Shown one piece after another: positions 51,101 to 59,380 of a DNA stretch of 59,412 nt (position 1 is its first letter; the number at the start of each line of letters is the position of its first letter). Position numbers and translations under genes: made by a program. Under the pieces are notes generated by a model that did no database searches, had not been told where the DNA came from, and saw only the letters and a program-made list of their open reading frames with translations. Source of the DNA: Chthonomonadia bacterium (GTDB lineage: Bacteria > Armatimonadota > HRBIN16); the NCBI GenBank assembly GCA_013314755.1, contig JABUFA010000022.1:1-59412 (forward strand). The letters run 5' to 3'.

Positions 51101-53070
51101 AGAGTGGACGAGGGTTTGCCCTGCGGCTGGATGGTAATCCTCAGTTTGCGAGGTTCACCGTTCATCCTTTCTACATATGTATACTGGTAGGATGTGGGGT
51201 TGAGCGACCCGATACGGTATGAGCCTAAACGAAGTCCGTTTTCAGGGGCGGTCTGATTATTCAGGGTGGCGTTGGTCCACGTCCATGACTCCTGCCAGAA
51301 GGGACCATACGGTGGCCCCCCGTATCCACCGCCTCCACTGCCCATGACGGTTAGAGAAGAGAAACCGTTGGTCGAGAAACTGACTCCACCCCATGAAATG
51401 GAGCTGCTGGACACCGAACCTATGTTGTTCCACGTCGACGAGTTGCCAAGCTGGTGGGAAACGGTACCGTATTGGAAGCGCAGCTTACTGCCAGATACTG
51501 AATCGGTCAACGTGACAGTGCCGGTAGCATCGCGCGTTACCGTAATCGCGTTGCCCAACGGGTCTGTGATGTTTGTGATGTAAGCCACCCGCGGCTGGTC
51601 CCGGGATGCGGAAAACTGGTAGAGCCAGTTACCCTTGGCATGCATTGCGCCGGGAGGTCCGCCCCGCAGGACAAAAGTGCCCGGAGATGGTTCTTCCAGC
51701 TTGCTGTAAACGCCTTTTGCACCACCATAGACAGGCACACCATTTTGTTGCCCTGTTTTCCAGAAGCGTAACGACAATCCGTTCGCGTCGTATACCACTA
51801 CTTCGCGCTGGCGAGGCCAAAGAGGTCCCTTTGCTGCGTTTGGGTCTCCAACACGCCCCCACAAAGGTACTAGCGGAACTGGAGAGTCTCGTTCCGGTTG
51901 TGCCAAAGCACTGCTGTCGTCCTGTCCTGTCGAGCGAATAACCACACAGATACGTTCCAAACCGAACCATCCGTCAGCATTCGCCAGGGGTTCTCCCATG
52001 TAATCGTCGATCTCCTTGGGGGCAGATGTTCGGGTATAACCGGTATGAGGAACGTCAACCGCAGCGAAGGGAATGCTATAGGCAGTTTGCCCTGTGACCG
52101 GGTGCAGGCGGCACAGGGCGGGGTCGCAGAACCAACCAGCTCCATCGACTAAACTGACCCCCATATCCAGAAGCACCACACTTCCCGCACGATAGATATC
52201 CACCATCCGCTGAAAGCTGGCAGAGGCATAACCCATGCGAGTGCCATGTGTGCGCGGTTGCGTCTCGGACGCGTAGTGCACGTCGTTAGGCGTCATTAAC
52301 ACCTCTTCCCATAGGGTAACAGGTATCTTAACCACTGCCACATAGCGCCCTGTCAGTTGCTCGTACTGGACGGGAACCTGCTTGAGAAACACGAAGTCGC
52401 TTGTTCGTGTATCGTTGGTTTGAGACGATGGCGCGCTGGCATACGCTTCTGCTAGCAGGTCGCCGGCAATCGCTACGGCTCCAGCATACACAGTGCCTCG
52501 TGGAGGGTTCCCGGAATTAGTCCACCCACTAGCGACCGCAGTTACCTTCAGCCGCGTGTAAACCGAGACCTGCGGCGGTGGGTCGCCTGCGCCCTGCCAT
52601 ACTAACTTGACGACACTTACTCCTGACCCATGAATGCTACCGTGGCTGGCATCATAGTAAACCGGGTGGTCGGTAGACTCAATCAGCGCATAAGATAAAC
52701 CAACGTTAGAATCAAACCGTTGTGTAAGCGTTTCCCACCCTCCAGAATGGTATTCCCGTCCTTGAGGCGAGTTGTAGGTGTCGATATGAACGCGATGCCA
52801 GCAGTCTCTATACGCGTATGGAGGGTTATAGTAATCAAGCCAAAACAGCGGAGGCCATCTAAGGGTGACATTTAAATGTCCGGGTACGAAGCCGGTCTCC
52901 GTTTCGAACCGATATTCGACACTCCATAGAGATGCCGGATTATACTGCGCGTGCACGGGGGAAAAGGAAAGCAGAATAACGAGAAACCAAAGAAGAAACC
53001 TGCAGATGTAACGGTCGCAGAGCGTCCCCTCTACCCCCCCCCTGTATTTGTGAGGGGAGTTACAAAGCAC
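48190..53070 (-). CDS. Exported Rhs/YD-repeat polymorphic toxin
   Basis: A 1626-aa protein read from the GTG at 53070. A Sec signal or anchor (FLLWFLVILLSFSPVHAQ) is followed by an N-terminal domain of about 500 residues, then many YD/Rhs repeats (e.g. YTYDAAGRLLSASTNG, YGYDAAGRLTHIAYNG) to about residue 1360, and the Rhs-associated core ending RWLQKDPIGTSSGDPNLYRY then DPINYTDPTGL. The variable tip (last 182 residues) holds a His/Asp-rich motif (HIDYHLEHGVHLNADVG) and a glycine-zipper end (GGAIGGAVGSVGGAALG). The tip is a putative toxin; activity unknown. The best ribosome site and ATG (53123) lie out of frame by one base because of a G9 tract at codons 10-13. Confidence 0.85.
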   Translation of the reverse strand: MLCNSPHKYRGGVEGTLCDRYICRFLLWFLVILLSFSPVHAQYNPASLWSVEYRFETETGFVPGHLNVTLRWPPLFWLDYYNPPYAYRDCWHRVHIDTYNSPQGREYHSGGWETLTQRFDSNVGLSYALIESTDHPVYYDASHGSIHGSGVSVVKLVWQGAGDPPPQVSVYTRLKVTAVASGWTNSGNPPRGTVYAGAVAIAGDLLAEAYASAPSSQTNDTRTSDFVFLKQVPVQYEQLTGRYVAVVKIPVTLWEEVLMTPNDVHYASETQPRTHGTRMGYASASFQRMVDIYRAGSVVLLDMGVSLVDGAGWFCDPALCRLHPVTGQTAYSIPFAAVDVPHTGYTRTSAPKEIDDYMGEPLANADGWFGLERICVVIRSTGQDDSSALAQPERDSPVPLVPLWGRVGDPNAAKGPLWPRQREVVVYDANGLSLRFWKTGQQNGVPVYGGAKGVYSKLEEPSPGTFVLRGGPPGAMHAKGNWLYQFSASRDQPRVAYITNITDPLGNAITVTRDATGTVTLTDSVSGSKLRFQYGTVSHQLGNSSTWNNIGSVSSSSISWGGVSFSTNGFSSLTVMGSGGGGYGGPPYGPFWQESWTWTNATLNNQTAPENGLRLGSYRIGSLNPTSYQYTYVERMNGEPRKLRITIQPQGKPSSTLTYYIDDDKDMFSKAEYVCPSLSHAGNERTVYIFDSEGRVVQVQYFRNASDLQPAWTESYAYLPDDANKVTQYVDRGGNLWSFGYTQIGEANLVSNITDPTGVQTQFQYSEAGLPIAIKNGANHTWSFEYLPDGRVLSFSEPSRLPWIYNYYAADHQWRNKVSALWDPTGRVIRITAYDIFGRAKRWEAYPNGEGQPSIWQEVTLNNFGLPTQVRYSDNTSISLNWSGIALSSLTDARQRTVNFLYNQQTALGAAGLLSAIRFGNGQTYASLTYDNFGRLTRVQGGNGVGVSYTYGNRDELRTLQVDGLSAESFDYTCCGRVKRWTKSDGTQIEFSYRPTGELTQIQVNGTPYSSYTYDAAGRLLSASTNGTSLTFSYESTTGRLLQESGTIGSVSYALGYSYLPSGEVETLTASWGSSLQYGYDAAGRLTHIAYNGIPLVHYEYDGAGRVKTPTTYPVGNNNTLQTTISYVDSQSVGAVGLIQHAFNGNLFAQYDYRGAGGTDRGYYTDGTLGKAIEQVSGVSNRVWEWEYNVDGSLQYERLNGATATFAYDAGGNLTSWTGTTWQYAQNRLVGVPSRNWTFTYDANGNRVTANWNGVVNGYAYDPFDNLVVVSGTEGYQAVYDALGRRVWMETSEGAVTLIYDGDTLLAEADTNGVRAMYVWGVLGPVARIDLRNPAGTRYYILDGRGHVRLLLDNQGNITDRYSYDAWGNPIEQVGSTPNPFRWNGAYGYEWIATVGLYHVGARAYDPRTTRWLQKDPIGTSSGDPNLYRYCGNDPINYTDPTGLMPIVPDCPLWLDVPSNLFGGGLLGFGGGLEYALRYQNKPTRTGHVRFGRPNPTRRFGWERTFHIDYHLEHGVHLNADVGFLTRYDHHRLPNWAQRLGEVRVLSKLARGSMVAGLALSIYDVATAPRAQRCRAVGGAIGGAVGSVGGAALGSILLGPGIGTTLGGAIGGMAGSALGQWVGSRF
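48766..48918. repeat. Rhs core direct repeat, copy in the full-length gene
   Basis: Partner of 47406-47558, at a constant offset of 1360 bp. It encodes the conserved end of the Rhs core just before the variable tip. Confidence 0.85.
53034..53042 (-). repeat. G9 homopolymer near the 5' end of rhs
   Basis: Nine consecutive G on the coding strand. From the ATG at 53123 the frame runs into a TAG straight after the tract; with ten (or seven) G it would continue into the Rhs frame. A contingency tract or a homopolymer sequencing error. Confidence 0.85.
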
Positions 53071-53120
53071 ATTTTCATAGATCCAGAGTCAATCCCACTT
53101 TTCGACGTAGTAGTAGCGTT

Positions 53121-53140
53121 CATGATGAACCCTCCTCTCC
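53121..53140 (-). promoter_or_regulatory. Strong ribosome-binding site and ATG upstream of rhs, out of frame
   Basis: GGAGAGGAGG (ending at 53131), a 7-nt spacer and ATG at 53123-53121 form the best translation start near rhs. It encodes MNATTTSKSGIDSGS and onward for 29-30 residues, then hits TAG after the G9 tract. The GTG at 53070 used for the long frame has no comparable site. Confidence 0.7.
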
Positions 53141-53253
53141 GGTCGCAGGGTTGGTGGAATTGTTCTCCAACCTTATATATGCAAGATTCGTACCATTCGA
53201 GGCGTTTTGGGGGGTTAAGGCGAGATTTTTTCAACAGATTTTGCTTGTACCGA

Positions 53254-54639
53254 TTAGCCGAACCGCTCCAGCAACAGCCGTTTGGCGCCTTCCTTGTCGT
53301 TGGGCGCGAGCCTGCCCTCAATCACCTCGTTTTGCAGGAAGGCTTTGCACTCACCCACCTGCTTGCCCGGCGGAATGCCGAGCAGTTGCATAATCTCGCG
53401 CCCGCTCAGAGGGCTATCCAGCGACTGAACGTCCTCCCGCGAGGTGAGAAGCTCAATTCGCGCCTCCAGCGCGTCGATATCTGCCTTCGGATAGGCGAGG
53501 TTACTCGCGGCAATATCTGCACGCACCAGGGTCAGCAATTCTTTCAGCAGACCGTCAGCGTCGCGGATGAGCCGGCGCACCGCCGCATCGCTCCACGAGT
53601 AGTCGTACTCGCCGGGGCGCATGTGCAACCGCACCAGCGTCACCACCTGCTCCACCACCTCGTTGCTGTAGCGCAGGCGACGCAGGATCTCTCCCGCCAT
53701 CTGCGCCCCCACGTTCTGGTGACCGTAGAAGTGCACCCTGCCTCCTTCATCCACCGTGCGGGTGACCGGTTTGCCCACGTCGTGCAGAAGAGTCGCCAGC
53801 CGCAGGGTCAGCGAGGCGTCCTCCGGCAGGTGCGAAAGCGCCACCAGCGTATGCTCCCACACGTCGTCCAGGTGGTATTCGTTCTGGGTGACGCCGTGCA
53901 TCTGCGCCAGCTCAGGGGCGAACTGTTCCAGCAAACCCGTTTCCAGCAGGAGGCGCAGTCCCTTCACCGCGTGGGGCGCCTGTAGCAGTTTGGTGAACTC
54001 ATCGCGGATGCGCTCCTTACTGATGATGGCGAGGCGATGGGCGGTTTTGCGGATGGCGTCGAAGGTGTTCGGCTCGATATCAAAGTCCAGCTGCGCGGCG
54101 AACCGTATCGCCCGCATCGCGCGAAGCGGGTCCTCTTCAAAGGTAACGGTCGGCTCCAGAGGGGTGCGCAACAGCCCTGCCTGCAGGTCGTTCAGCCCCA
54201 TGCCCGTCAGGTCCAGCAGGTCGCCGGTGTGCAGGTTGCGCATGAGCGTGTTCACAGTGAAGTCGCGGCGGAAGGCGTCCTCGCGCAGGGTGGCGGGCTG
54301 TACCTGCACCGGCTTGCGGCTGTCGGCGGAATAGCTCTCACGCCGGGCGGTGACCAGCTCGAACTGCACCCCGCGGATATGCACCATTGCCGTGCCGAAG
54401 CGCGGATAGGTGACCGGCAGGTGGTCGGTGACGCCCTGTGCGTGGAGCCAGTGCGCCAGCTCCAGCGCGTCCAGATCGGTCACAATGTCCACCTCCGGGC
54501 GGAGCGGACGCCCCAGAATCTGGTCGCGCACCACGCCGCCAACCAGGTAGAGATTCCCCTCCCACTTCGTGCCGCGCGTGATTTGGCGCACAACATCTAT
54601 CGCATCCAGTGCATGGCTCACATGTTCAGTGTACCACAA
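53254..54639 (-). CDS. CCA-adding tRNA nucleotidyltransferase / poly(A) polymerase family with HD domain
   Basis: A 461-aa class II nucleotidyltransferase. The head has LVGGVVRDQILGR (33-45) and the catalytic acidic motif EVDIVTD (49-55), with the later RRDFTVNTL motif B/C region. The C-terminal part includes an HD phosphohydrolase-like domain (TLLHDVGKP). It adds or repairs the 3' CCA of tRNA; the exact split between CCA- and A-adding cannot be told here. Starts at 54639 with the 3' end of the upstream esterase overlapping by 14 nt; a GTG at 54621 is another possible start. Confidence 0.88.
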   Translation of the reverse strand: MWYTEHVSHALDAIDVVRQITRGTKWEGNLYLVGGVVRDQILGRPLRPEVDIVTDLDALELAHWLHAQGVTDHLPVTYPRFGTAMVHIRGVQFELVTARRESYSADSRKPVQVQPATLREDAFRRDFTVNTLMRNLHTGDLLDLTGMGLNDLQAGLLRTPLEPTVTFEEDPLRAMRAIRFAAQLDFDIEPNTFDAIRKTAHRLAIISKERIRDEFTKLLQAPHAVKGLRLLLETGLLEQFAPELAQMHGVTQNEYHLDDVWEHTLVALSHLPEDASLTLRLATLLHDVGKPVTRTVDEGGRVHFYGHQNVGAQMAGEILRRLRYSNEVVEQVVTLVRLHMRPGEYDYSWSDAAVRRLIRDADGLLKELLTLVRADIAASNLAYPKADIDALEARIELLTSREDVQSLDSPLSGREIMQLLGIPPGKQVGECKAFLQNEVIEGRLAPNDKEGAKRLLLERFG

Positions 54640-57082
54640 CTATCTGCGTTTCTCCCCGACGAACTGTTACCGGGTAGCCGCGCCTCAACTCCTCGCCTGT
54701 TACCCGGCGTTCCCTGTGTCCGACGCGCACCCGGTAAACCCTGTCCGCCTGCACGGTGAACCACTCGGGGAACTCGTTCAGACGGGGATAGTTGGTCGGC
54801 AGGTTCAGGTGTTCGCGGTGGCGAGGGTGGTCAAAGAGCAGTATCCCCTGCCAGTCCGCGCCGGCGGAGAGGGCGATGGTCAGGCTATCGCCGTTGCGAA
54901 CCGCTCCCACCAGCAGGTCGGGACGCCACGGTCGGGGAATGACACCCTGCGTGAAGTACAGCCCCACCATCAGCGCGGTGCGGGCGTAGTTGCCGTCGCC
55001 GTACCAGCCTTCCACGATGCCATCCTCGCGCTGTTTGCCCAGAAACAGGGGCAGTTCCGCCTCTAACCAGCGGAAACCGCTGTCAATGGGCAGGCGGTTC
55101 AACAGGAGCAACGCCCCCTCGATGGCATCGGCGAAGGAATCTGCTCCCTCCCACAACAGGTATTGAGGCTGGTAGATGCGCTCTAAGGCGAGCCTCGCGG
55201 CGTCGGTGAAGGTCTCATCGCCGGTTGTCAGCCCGAAGGTGTAGACGCCGCTCAGCGCATAGCCCCAGGTGTCGGGCACGGCGGGGTTTCGCACCTCGGC
55301 GGTAGAAGCGGTGAGCAGTCCATACCACAAGCCATCGGCGTTACGAGCCTTCTGCAGGAGCCGGGAGAACATCTGCTGTAGCGGGCGCAGGTAGCGTCGC
55401 GCTTTAGGTGGGTTCGCTTCGCGCATCATCAGGTACAGCTCCGCCAGCCCGCCGATAATCTCGTTGCCGTGATCGTTCAGGCTCAGCACGTCGTTGATGG
55501 GTTTATGCTGGCTGAAGTCCCAGCGGTGTGCCGGCAGGCCGCCGTTGCGCGGGATGACCTCCAGGCAGTAGGCATCCCCGATGCGTTCCGCCCAGCGCAG
55601 GTAGCGTCCGTCGCGCGTCATGGCATACAGCCGGCTGAGCACCTGAAGCAGCTCGCCGTTCACTTCGGTATCGTCGGCGGGCAGGTTGCCGAACTCGGAG
55701 CGGATGGGAGCGTGCTCGAATATCGCTTCCACCAGCTCGGTCATGCGCTCGGTCCACCAGCCTCTGCCCATCACCTCCGTCATCGGCAGGAGACCGTCCT
55801 TGCAGTACTCCGCCGCACCGAACAGCAGGCGACGGATGTCACTATCGGGGTGAACGAAGGTGCGTTTCTCCATGTCATACCAGTCGGGCAGAACGCCGAG
55901 GCGGTTGGTTATCCTGCGCTCGCTGGTGAACGTACGCTGAATCTCGCTCTGACGTTCGGGGGCGAGGAAGTACGCTGTCAGGTACAGGAAAGGCGCAAGG
56001 TCGGCGGCGTTGTCGTTGGGCGCCCACACGCGCTGGTCGGTGCGTCGGGGAAGCAGGTCGGTCTGCCGGTCGCGGATTGCCCACCATCCGTCCAGCACGC
56101 CCATCGCCCGGCAGAAGGCGCGTCTGGCTATCTCGGCGCGACGCAGAGCCTCACGCCCGGCGTCACGCTCGCGGCGCCAGGGATATGCCTGTCCCAGCAC
56201 TTGCGGAAGCATTGCCCACCATCGGTTCCCCTGAAAGATGTGCCCGCCCGGATGGGTGTCCAGGTAGAAGTTCTGCTCTGCGCGGAAGACGCGATATGCC
56301 TGTGCAATTTCCGCGGCAGGTTGTCGGGCAATCTCTATGGGGAATCCGCCCGGAGCGCGCTCCCCTTCGCCCAGCTCGCAGATAAGCACGCGCGGCGCTA
56401 CACAGGCGAAGATGTCGGCAAAGTCAAAATGCTCTTCCAGCCCCGCGAAGTTCCAGCAGGGGCAGTGCCCGTTCTTCATGTTCTGCACGGTGGTTAGCCA
56501 GCCGCTACTGCAGGCGATTTTGACCCGTTCGTCCAGCGCGGCGATGTACATGGTGGTCTCGCCGCCAAGCGATAACCCGCAGACCCCGATGCGCCTCGCG
56601 TCCACCTGCGGGATGGTGCACAGGTAGTCCAGACAGCACAGGCAATCCCACACGCGCTCACCCATCAGCGACCATCCGCTGTGCTGAAGGTCGTGCGAGC
56701 CGATGTCGGGCGCCATCACCACATACCCCATCTCCGCCAACGCACGCCCGTACCAGTAGAGACCGACCCCTTTGACCACCTGTTCGCCTGTGCCCCCGTG
56801 TCCATGCAGGGCGAGTATCGCAGGCGCTTTGCCCGAAGGCTTCAGGGGCAGTGCCAGCCACGCATGGACGCGGCGGTCGGGCAAAGTTTGCAGGGTAACC
56901 TCCTGCACTACGTAACCGCCAGCAGGTTGCTCAAACCGATTCAGCACCTGCGGTTCTAAGGGCACGCGAGCAGGCTGACCGCCTCCCATCATCAGCTCAA
57001 ACAGTTTCTGGCGGCACCGTGCCTGCCACTGGCGAGCTTCGGACACTGTGCGCGCCACAAAGCACATCTGTCGGATGGTCAT
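54626..57082 (-). CDS. Alpha/beta hydrolase (acetyl-xylan-esterase-like) fused to an (alpha/alpha) toroid domain
   Basis: An 818-aa two-part protein. Residues about 40-320 form an alpha/beta hydrolase with the oxyanion-side motif LALHGHGGTG and the nucleophile elbow GLSLGG (Ser171); the His may be in DTHPGGHIF. Residues about 330-740 look like a six-hairpin toroid of the kind seen in GH88/GH105/GH127-like proteins (NDHGNEIIGGLAELYLMM, DTWGYALSGVYTFGL, DSFADAIEGALLLLNRLP), with a short beta-rich tail. No signal peptide. Such a fusion could deacylate and then cleave the same oligosaccharide. The link is inference; catalytic residues of the toroid are not identified. Possibly co-transcribed with the CCA enzyme gene. 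Confidence 0.7.
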   Translation of the reverse strand: MTIRQMCFVARTVSEARQWQARCRQKLFELMMGGGQPARVPLEPQVLNRFEQPAGGYVVQEVTLQTLPDRRVHAWLALPLKPSGKAPAILALHGHGGTGEQVVKGVGLYWYGRALAEMGYVVMAPDIGSHDLQHSGWSLMGERVWDCLCCLDYLCTIPQVDARRIGVCGLSLGGETTMYIAALDERVKIACSSGWLTTVQNMKNGHCPCWNFAGLEEHFDFADIFACVAPRVLICELGEGERAPGGFPIEIARQPAAEIAQAYRVFRAEQNFYLDTHPGGHIFQGNRWWAMLPQVLGQAYPWRRERDAGREALRRAEIARRAFCRAMGVLDGWWAIRDRQTDLLPRRTDQRVWAPNDNAADLAPFLYLTAYFLAPERQSEIQRTFTSERRITNRLGVLPDWYDMEKRTFVHPDSDIRRLLFGAAEYCKDGLLPMTEVMGRGWWTERMTELVEAIFEHAPIRSEFGNLPADDTEVNGELLQVLSRLYAMTRDGRYLRWAERIGDAYCLEVIPRNGGLPAHRWDFSQHKPINDVLSLNDHGNEIIGGLAELYLMMREANPPKARRYLRPLQQMFSRLLQKARNADGLWYGLLTASTAEVRNPAVPDTWGYALSGVYTFGLTTGDETFTDAARLALERIYQPQYLLWEGADSFADAIEGALLLLNRLPIDSGFRWLEAELPLFLGKQREDGIVEGWYGDGNYARTALMVGLYFTQGVIPRPWRPDLLVGAVRNGDSLTIALSAGADWQGILLFDHPRHREHLNLPTNYPRLNEFPEWFTVQADRVYRVRVGHRERRVTGEELRRGYPVTVRRGETQIVVVH

Positions 57083-57139
57083 AGAAGCACCTCCGGGCGT
57101 TTTGGGAAAGCAGTTCGCGCTGGTATGGGGAGGTTCCTG

Positions 57140-58225
57140 TTAGGCAGATTTCAGGAGGTTATCTATGGCGTCGTTCCACATCATTTTAACCGTCGCCGAC
57201 GCTTGCTCCAGTTGCTCTATCAGCACCTGCTGGAAAATCTCTCTTCCCCTGCTTCCCACCGTTGCGAGATTGTAGTAAACCCAGTCGCCGATACGGATAA
57301 ACCCCATCTCATGTCCCTGAGCGAATAGCAACCTGGCAAACTGCCTGGCTTCCTGAGTGGGTTCCTCTCTCACAAAGGCGAACAGATAATCGTGTTCATC
57401 TGTCAGCTTGTTGTGGAAAGTTGACTCAACGCGCTCCCTGTCTATCCGGCGCTCGGTTACCTCCAGAACCATACGCACAACGCCGTCCTTATCCAGAACG
57501 GTAACATCTCCGCCGACACCCGCGGCGCTGTCAGCGACGTTGATACCCTGCGACTGTATACTCCAGCCAAGCTCAAAGATGCGCGATATGCTTTCCAGCA
57601 GTGCACTGACCAGCAGTACCGGGATAGCTCCTCCGCTTCTCTGGCTCAGCAGGTGTTCCGTAATGAGCCGGTACTGTTCTAAACTGATGCGAGGCAAGCG
57701 CTTCACCTGTATCGTAGCCTCTCGTTCACGCAATTCGACGAATCGGTAGAGCAGATAGCGCAAGAGAGTTCGAACCTGTTCAGTATCTGCGTGCTCCAGC
57801 TCGGTGATGTAGTCCAGAAATGCATCGTATGCAGATTTGTCTTTAAGCCCTTGCCGGGTCTCTGGGACAAAGCGGATGTTTCGGCGGAATACCGCAAGGT
57901 AGGGACCACGTGAGCATGGGATACGCTTGCTGACCAAGAAGGGGTTCACCACTTTTTCATCAAGCGACCGTCCTGAAAAGGCGTTCTCGCCCTGGTTGGC
58001 GTAGGGTGACCTGATGTCGGCATCAGGAACCAGCAACCGCACCAGAGCACATCCGAGTAGCGCCTCGCGGTACGATTGGGTAGCTGTCTCAAAGAGCGCT
58101 CTTGTAATTTCCTGCACATGCACACTCACAGGCGGGGGTTGACCTGCTGCGTATGCCTCCTCCGCCCACCGAAACTCCTGTTCCAACAGCTCTTCGGCTT
58201 GCGCGTAGTTAATATTCTTTGCCAT
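57140..58225 (-). CDS. Type II restriction endonuclease, SacI-like
   Basis: A 361-aa protein that resembles the SacI restriction-endonuclease family. The nuclease core shows GGDVTVLDKDGVVRMVLEVTE: Asp240 and Glu255 match the GDVxV...VEV pattern of SacI, with Thr-Glu where a Lys is usual in PD-(D/E)xK enzymes. An N-terminal segment (DIRSPYANQGENAFSGRSL) also fits. It lies 18 nt downstream of an adenine methylase gene on the same strand, so the pair forms a restriction-modification system. Recognition sequence cannot be predicted safely. Lower GC than the flanking metabolic genes suggests transfer. Confidence 0.7.
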   Translation of the reverse strand: MAKNINYAQAEELLEQEFRWAEEAYAAGQPPPVSVHVQEITRALFETATQSYREALLGCALVRLLVPDADIRSPYANQGENAFSGRSLDEKVVNPFLVSKRIPCSRGPYLAVFRRNIRFVPETRQGLKDKSAYDAFLDYITELEHADTEQVRTLLRYLLYRFVELREREATIQVKRLPRISLEQYRLITEHLLSQRSGGAIPVLLVSALLESISRIFELGWSIQSQGINVADSAAGVGGDVTVLDKDGVVRMVLEVTERRIDRERVESTFHNKLTDEHDYLFAFVREEPTQEARQFARLLFAQGHEMGFIRIGDWVYYNLATVGSRGREIFQQVLIEQLEQASATVKMMWNDAIDNLLKSA

Positions 58226-58243
58226 GCTATTGTCTTTGTTTTC

Positions 58244-59158
58244 TCAACGTTCAATCTTGTAATTGACCCACAGGGCTTCCTGCCTTGGTTGCTTCACCGA
58301 ATGACAGGTTCTAATGGGAGCAAGGATGCATGTCCAGTCGCCGTAGAGCTCGTCCATCAAGGCACAGCGATAACCGGAGATAGCAACCTTCCCCTTGCAC
58401 TGGTGCAAGACTTGCGCCAGCTCGCGGTGTGCCTCTTCGTCCATCTCGAAACCGTAGGCACGCTTATCCCCTCTGGTTTCGGGCACATACGGTGGGTCAC
58501 AGTAAAACAGTGTGTTGGGTGAGTCGTAAAGACGAATAACCTCTATGGCAGGGCGATTCTCTATTTGAACCCGAAGCAATCTTTCGGCAATGTCAGCCAG
58601 CATTTCGACGCCACCCAGCCAGCGTGAAACAACCCCTGACATGCCTCGCCGCGAGGTGTTTTTGCAGTTAGCCCACCGTCCCAGTGTTGCCGTTTGCGCT
58701 AAGCCCGTACGCGCCTGACGTGCCCGCACGTAGAATCGCCGCGCCCTTTCGAGGTCGGTAATGTCCTCCTCTGGCGGCGAAACCGCCAGGTCGAACTCTT
58801 CCCGTGAAAACGGCGTCAGGGCAATGGCTTTAATCAGTTCGTCCGTCTGCTCTCTCAACACCCGGAAAAAGTTAACAACCTCACCGTCCAGGTCATTATA
58901 TGTTTCTACCGGAGAGGGTTCACGATTCAGTAGAACCGCTGCAGAGCCACCAAAAGGCTCGCAATAATGGTGGGCAGGAGGTAGCAGAGGTAGTAACCAG
59001 TCTAAGTGTGAGTACTTTCCTCCATACCAGCCAAAGGCAATGAGCTTTCGTCCATTCGTTCTACCGTTCCGTGAGACGAGAGGTGCAGGCTTGCGCCCGT
59101 GTTGTGGCGGGGCGACAAGGAAGTATTCGGGTTCTTCCGCCGGCTCAAACAGTCCCAT
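58244..59158 (-). CDS. DNA adenine methylase, Dam/D12 class
   Basis: A 304-aa N6-adenine methyltransferase of the alpha (D12) order. N-terminal FGWYGGKYS and AdoMet motif I EPFGGSAA (67-74) precede the catalytic motif IV CDPPYVPETRG (220-230). The middle holds the target-recognition region. It probably protects the site cut by the adjacent SacI-like endonuclease. The first 38 residues before KLIAFGWYGGK are longer than usual, so a later start is possible, though no better ribosome site was seen. The methylase precedes the nuclease in the transcript, which would allow protection first. Confidence 0.85.
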   Translation of the reverse strand: MGLFEPAEEPEYFLVAPPQHGRKPAPLVSRNGRTNGRKLIAFGWYGGKYSHLDWLLPLLPPAHHYCEPFGGSAAVLLNREPSPVETYNDLDGEVVNFFRVLREQTDELIKAIALTPFSREEFDLAVSPPEEDITDLERARRFYVRARQARTGLAQTATLGRWANCKNTSRRGMSGVVSRWLGGVEMLADIAERLLRVQIENRPAIEVIRLYDSPNTLFYCDPPYVPETRGDKRAYGFEMDEEAHRELAQVLHQCKGKVAISGYRCALMDELYGDWTCILAPIRTCHSVKQPRQEALWVNYKIER

Positions 59159-59273
59159 CGTGCCTCTCTCTGCCTCTTAGTGTCAGCATCATTCTGCGTG
59201 CCTGATGCAGATATATATTACCTTACTCGTGACCAACGGGCAACACGATGGATGACCTCACCAGTATTTTTCT

Positions 59274-59347
59274 GAGAAATCTTTCGTGTCTGTTACAGCA
59301 AGGGTTGGTTTGAAGGGTAGAAGGCTCGCCAACACGAAAAATATCTC
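59274..59347. repeat. Imperfect 16-bp inverted repeat with 42-nt loop
   Basis: GAGAAATCTTTCGTGT (59274-59289) and ACACGAAAAATATCTC (59332-59347) are inverted with two mismatches. The stretch 59159-59380 has no clear gene apart from this; the repeat lies 33 nt before the ATG of the edge gene and could be an operator or a leader hairpin. Confidence 0.4.
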
Positions 59348-59380
59348 CAGAACCACTCGGCATCCCACAGGAGGTAAGCC

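Noticed and set aside
59248-59313. A 21-codon ATG frame upstream of the edge gene
   Set aside because: No ribosome site, no recognisable composition, and it overlaps the inverted repeat.
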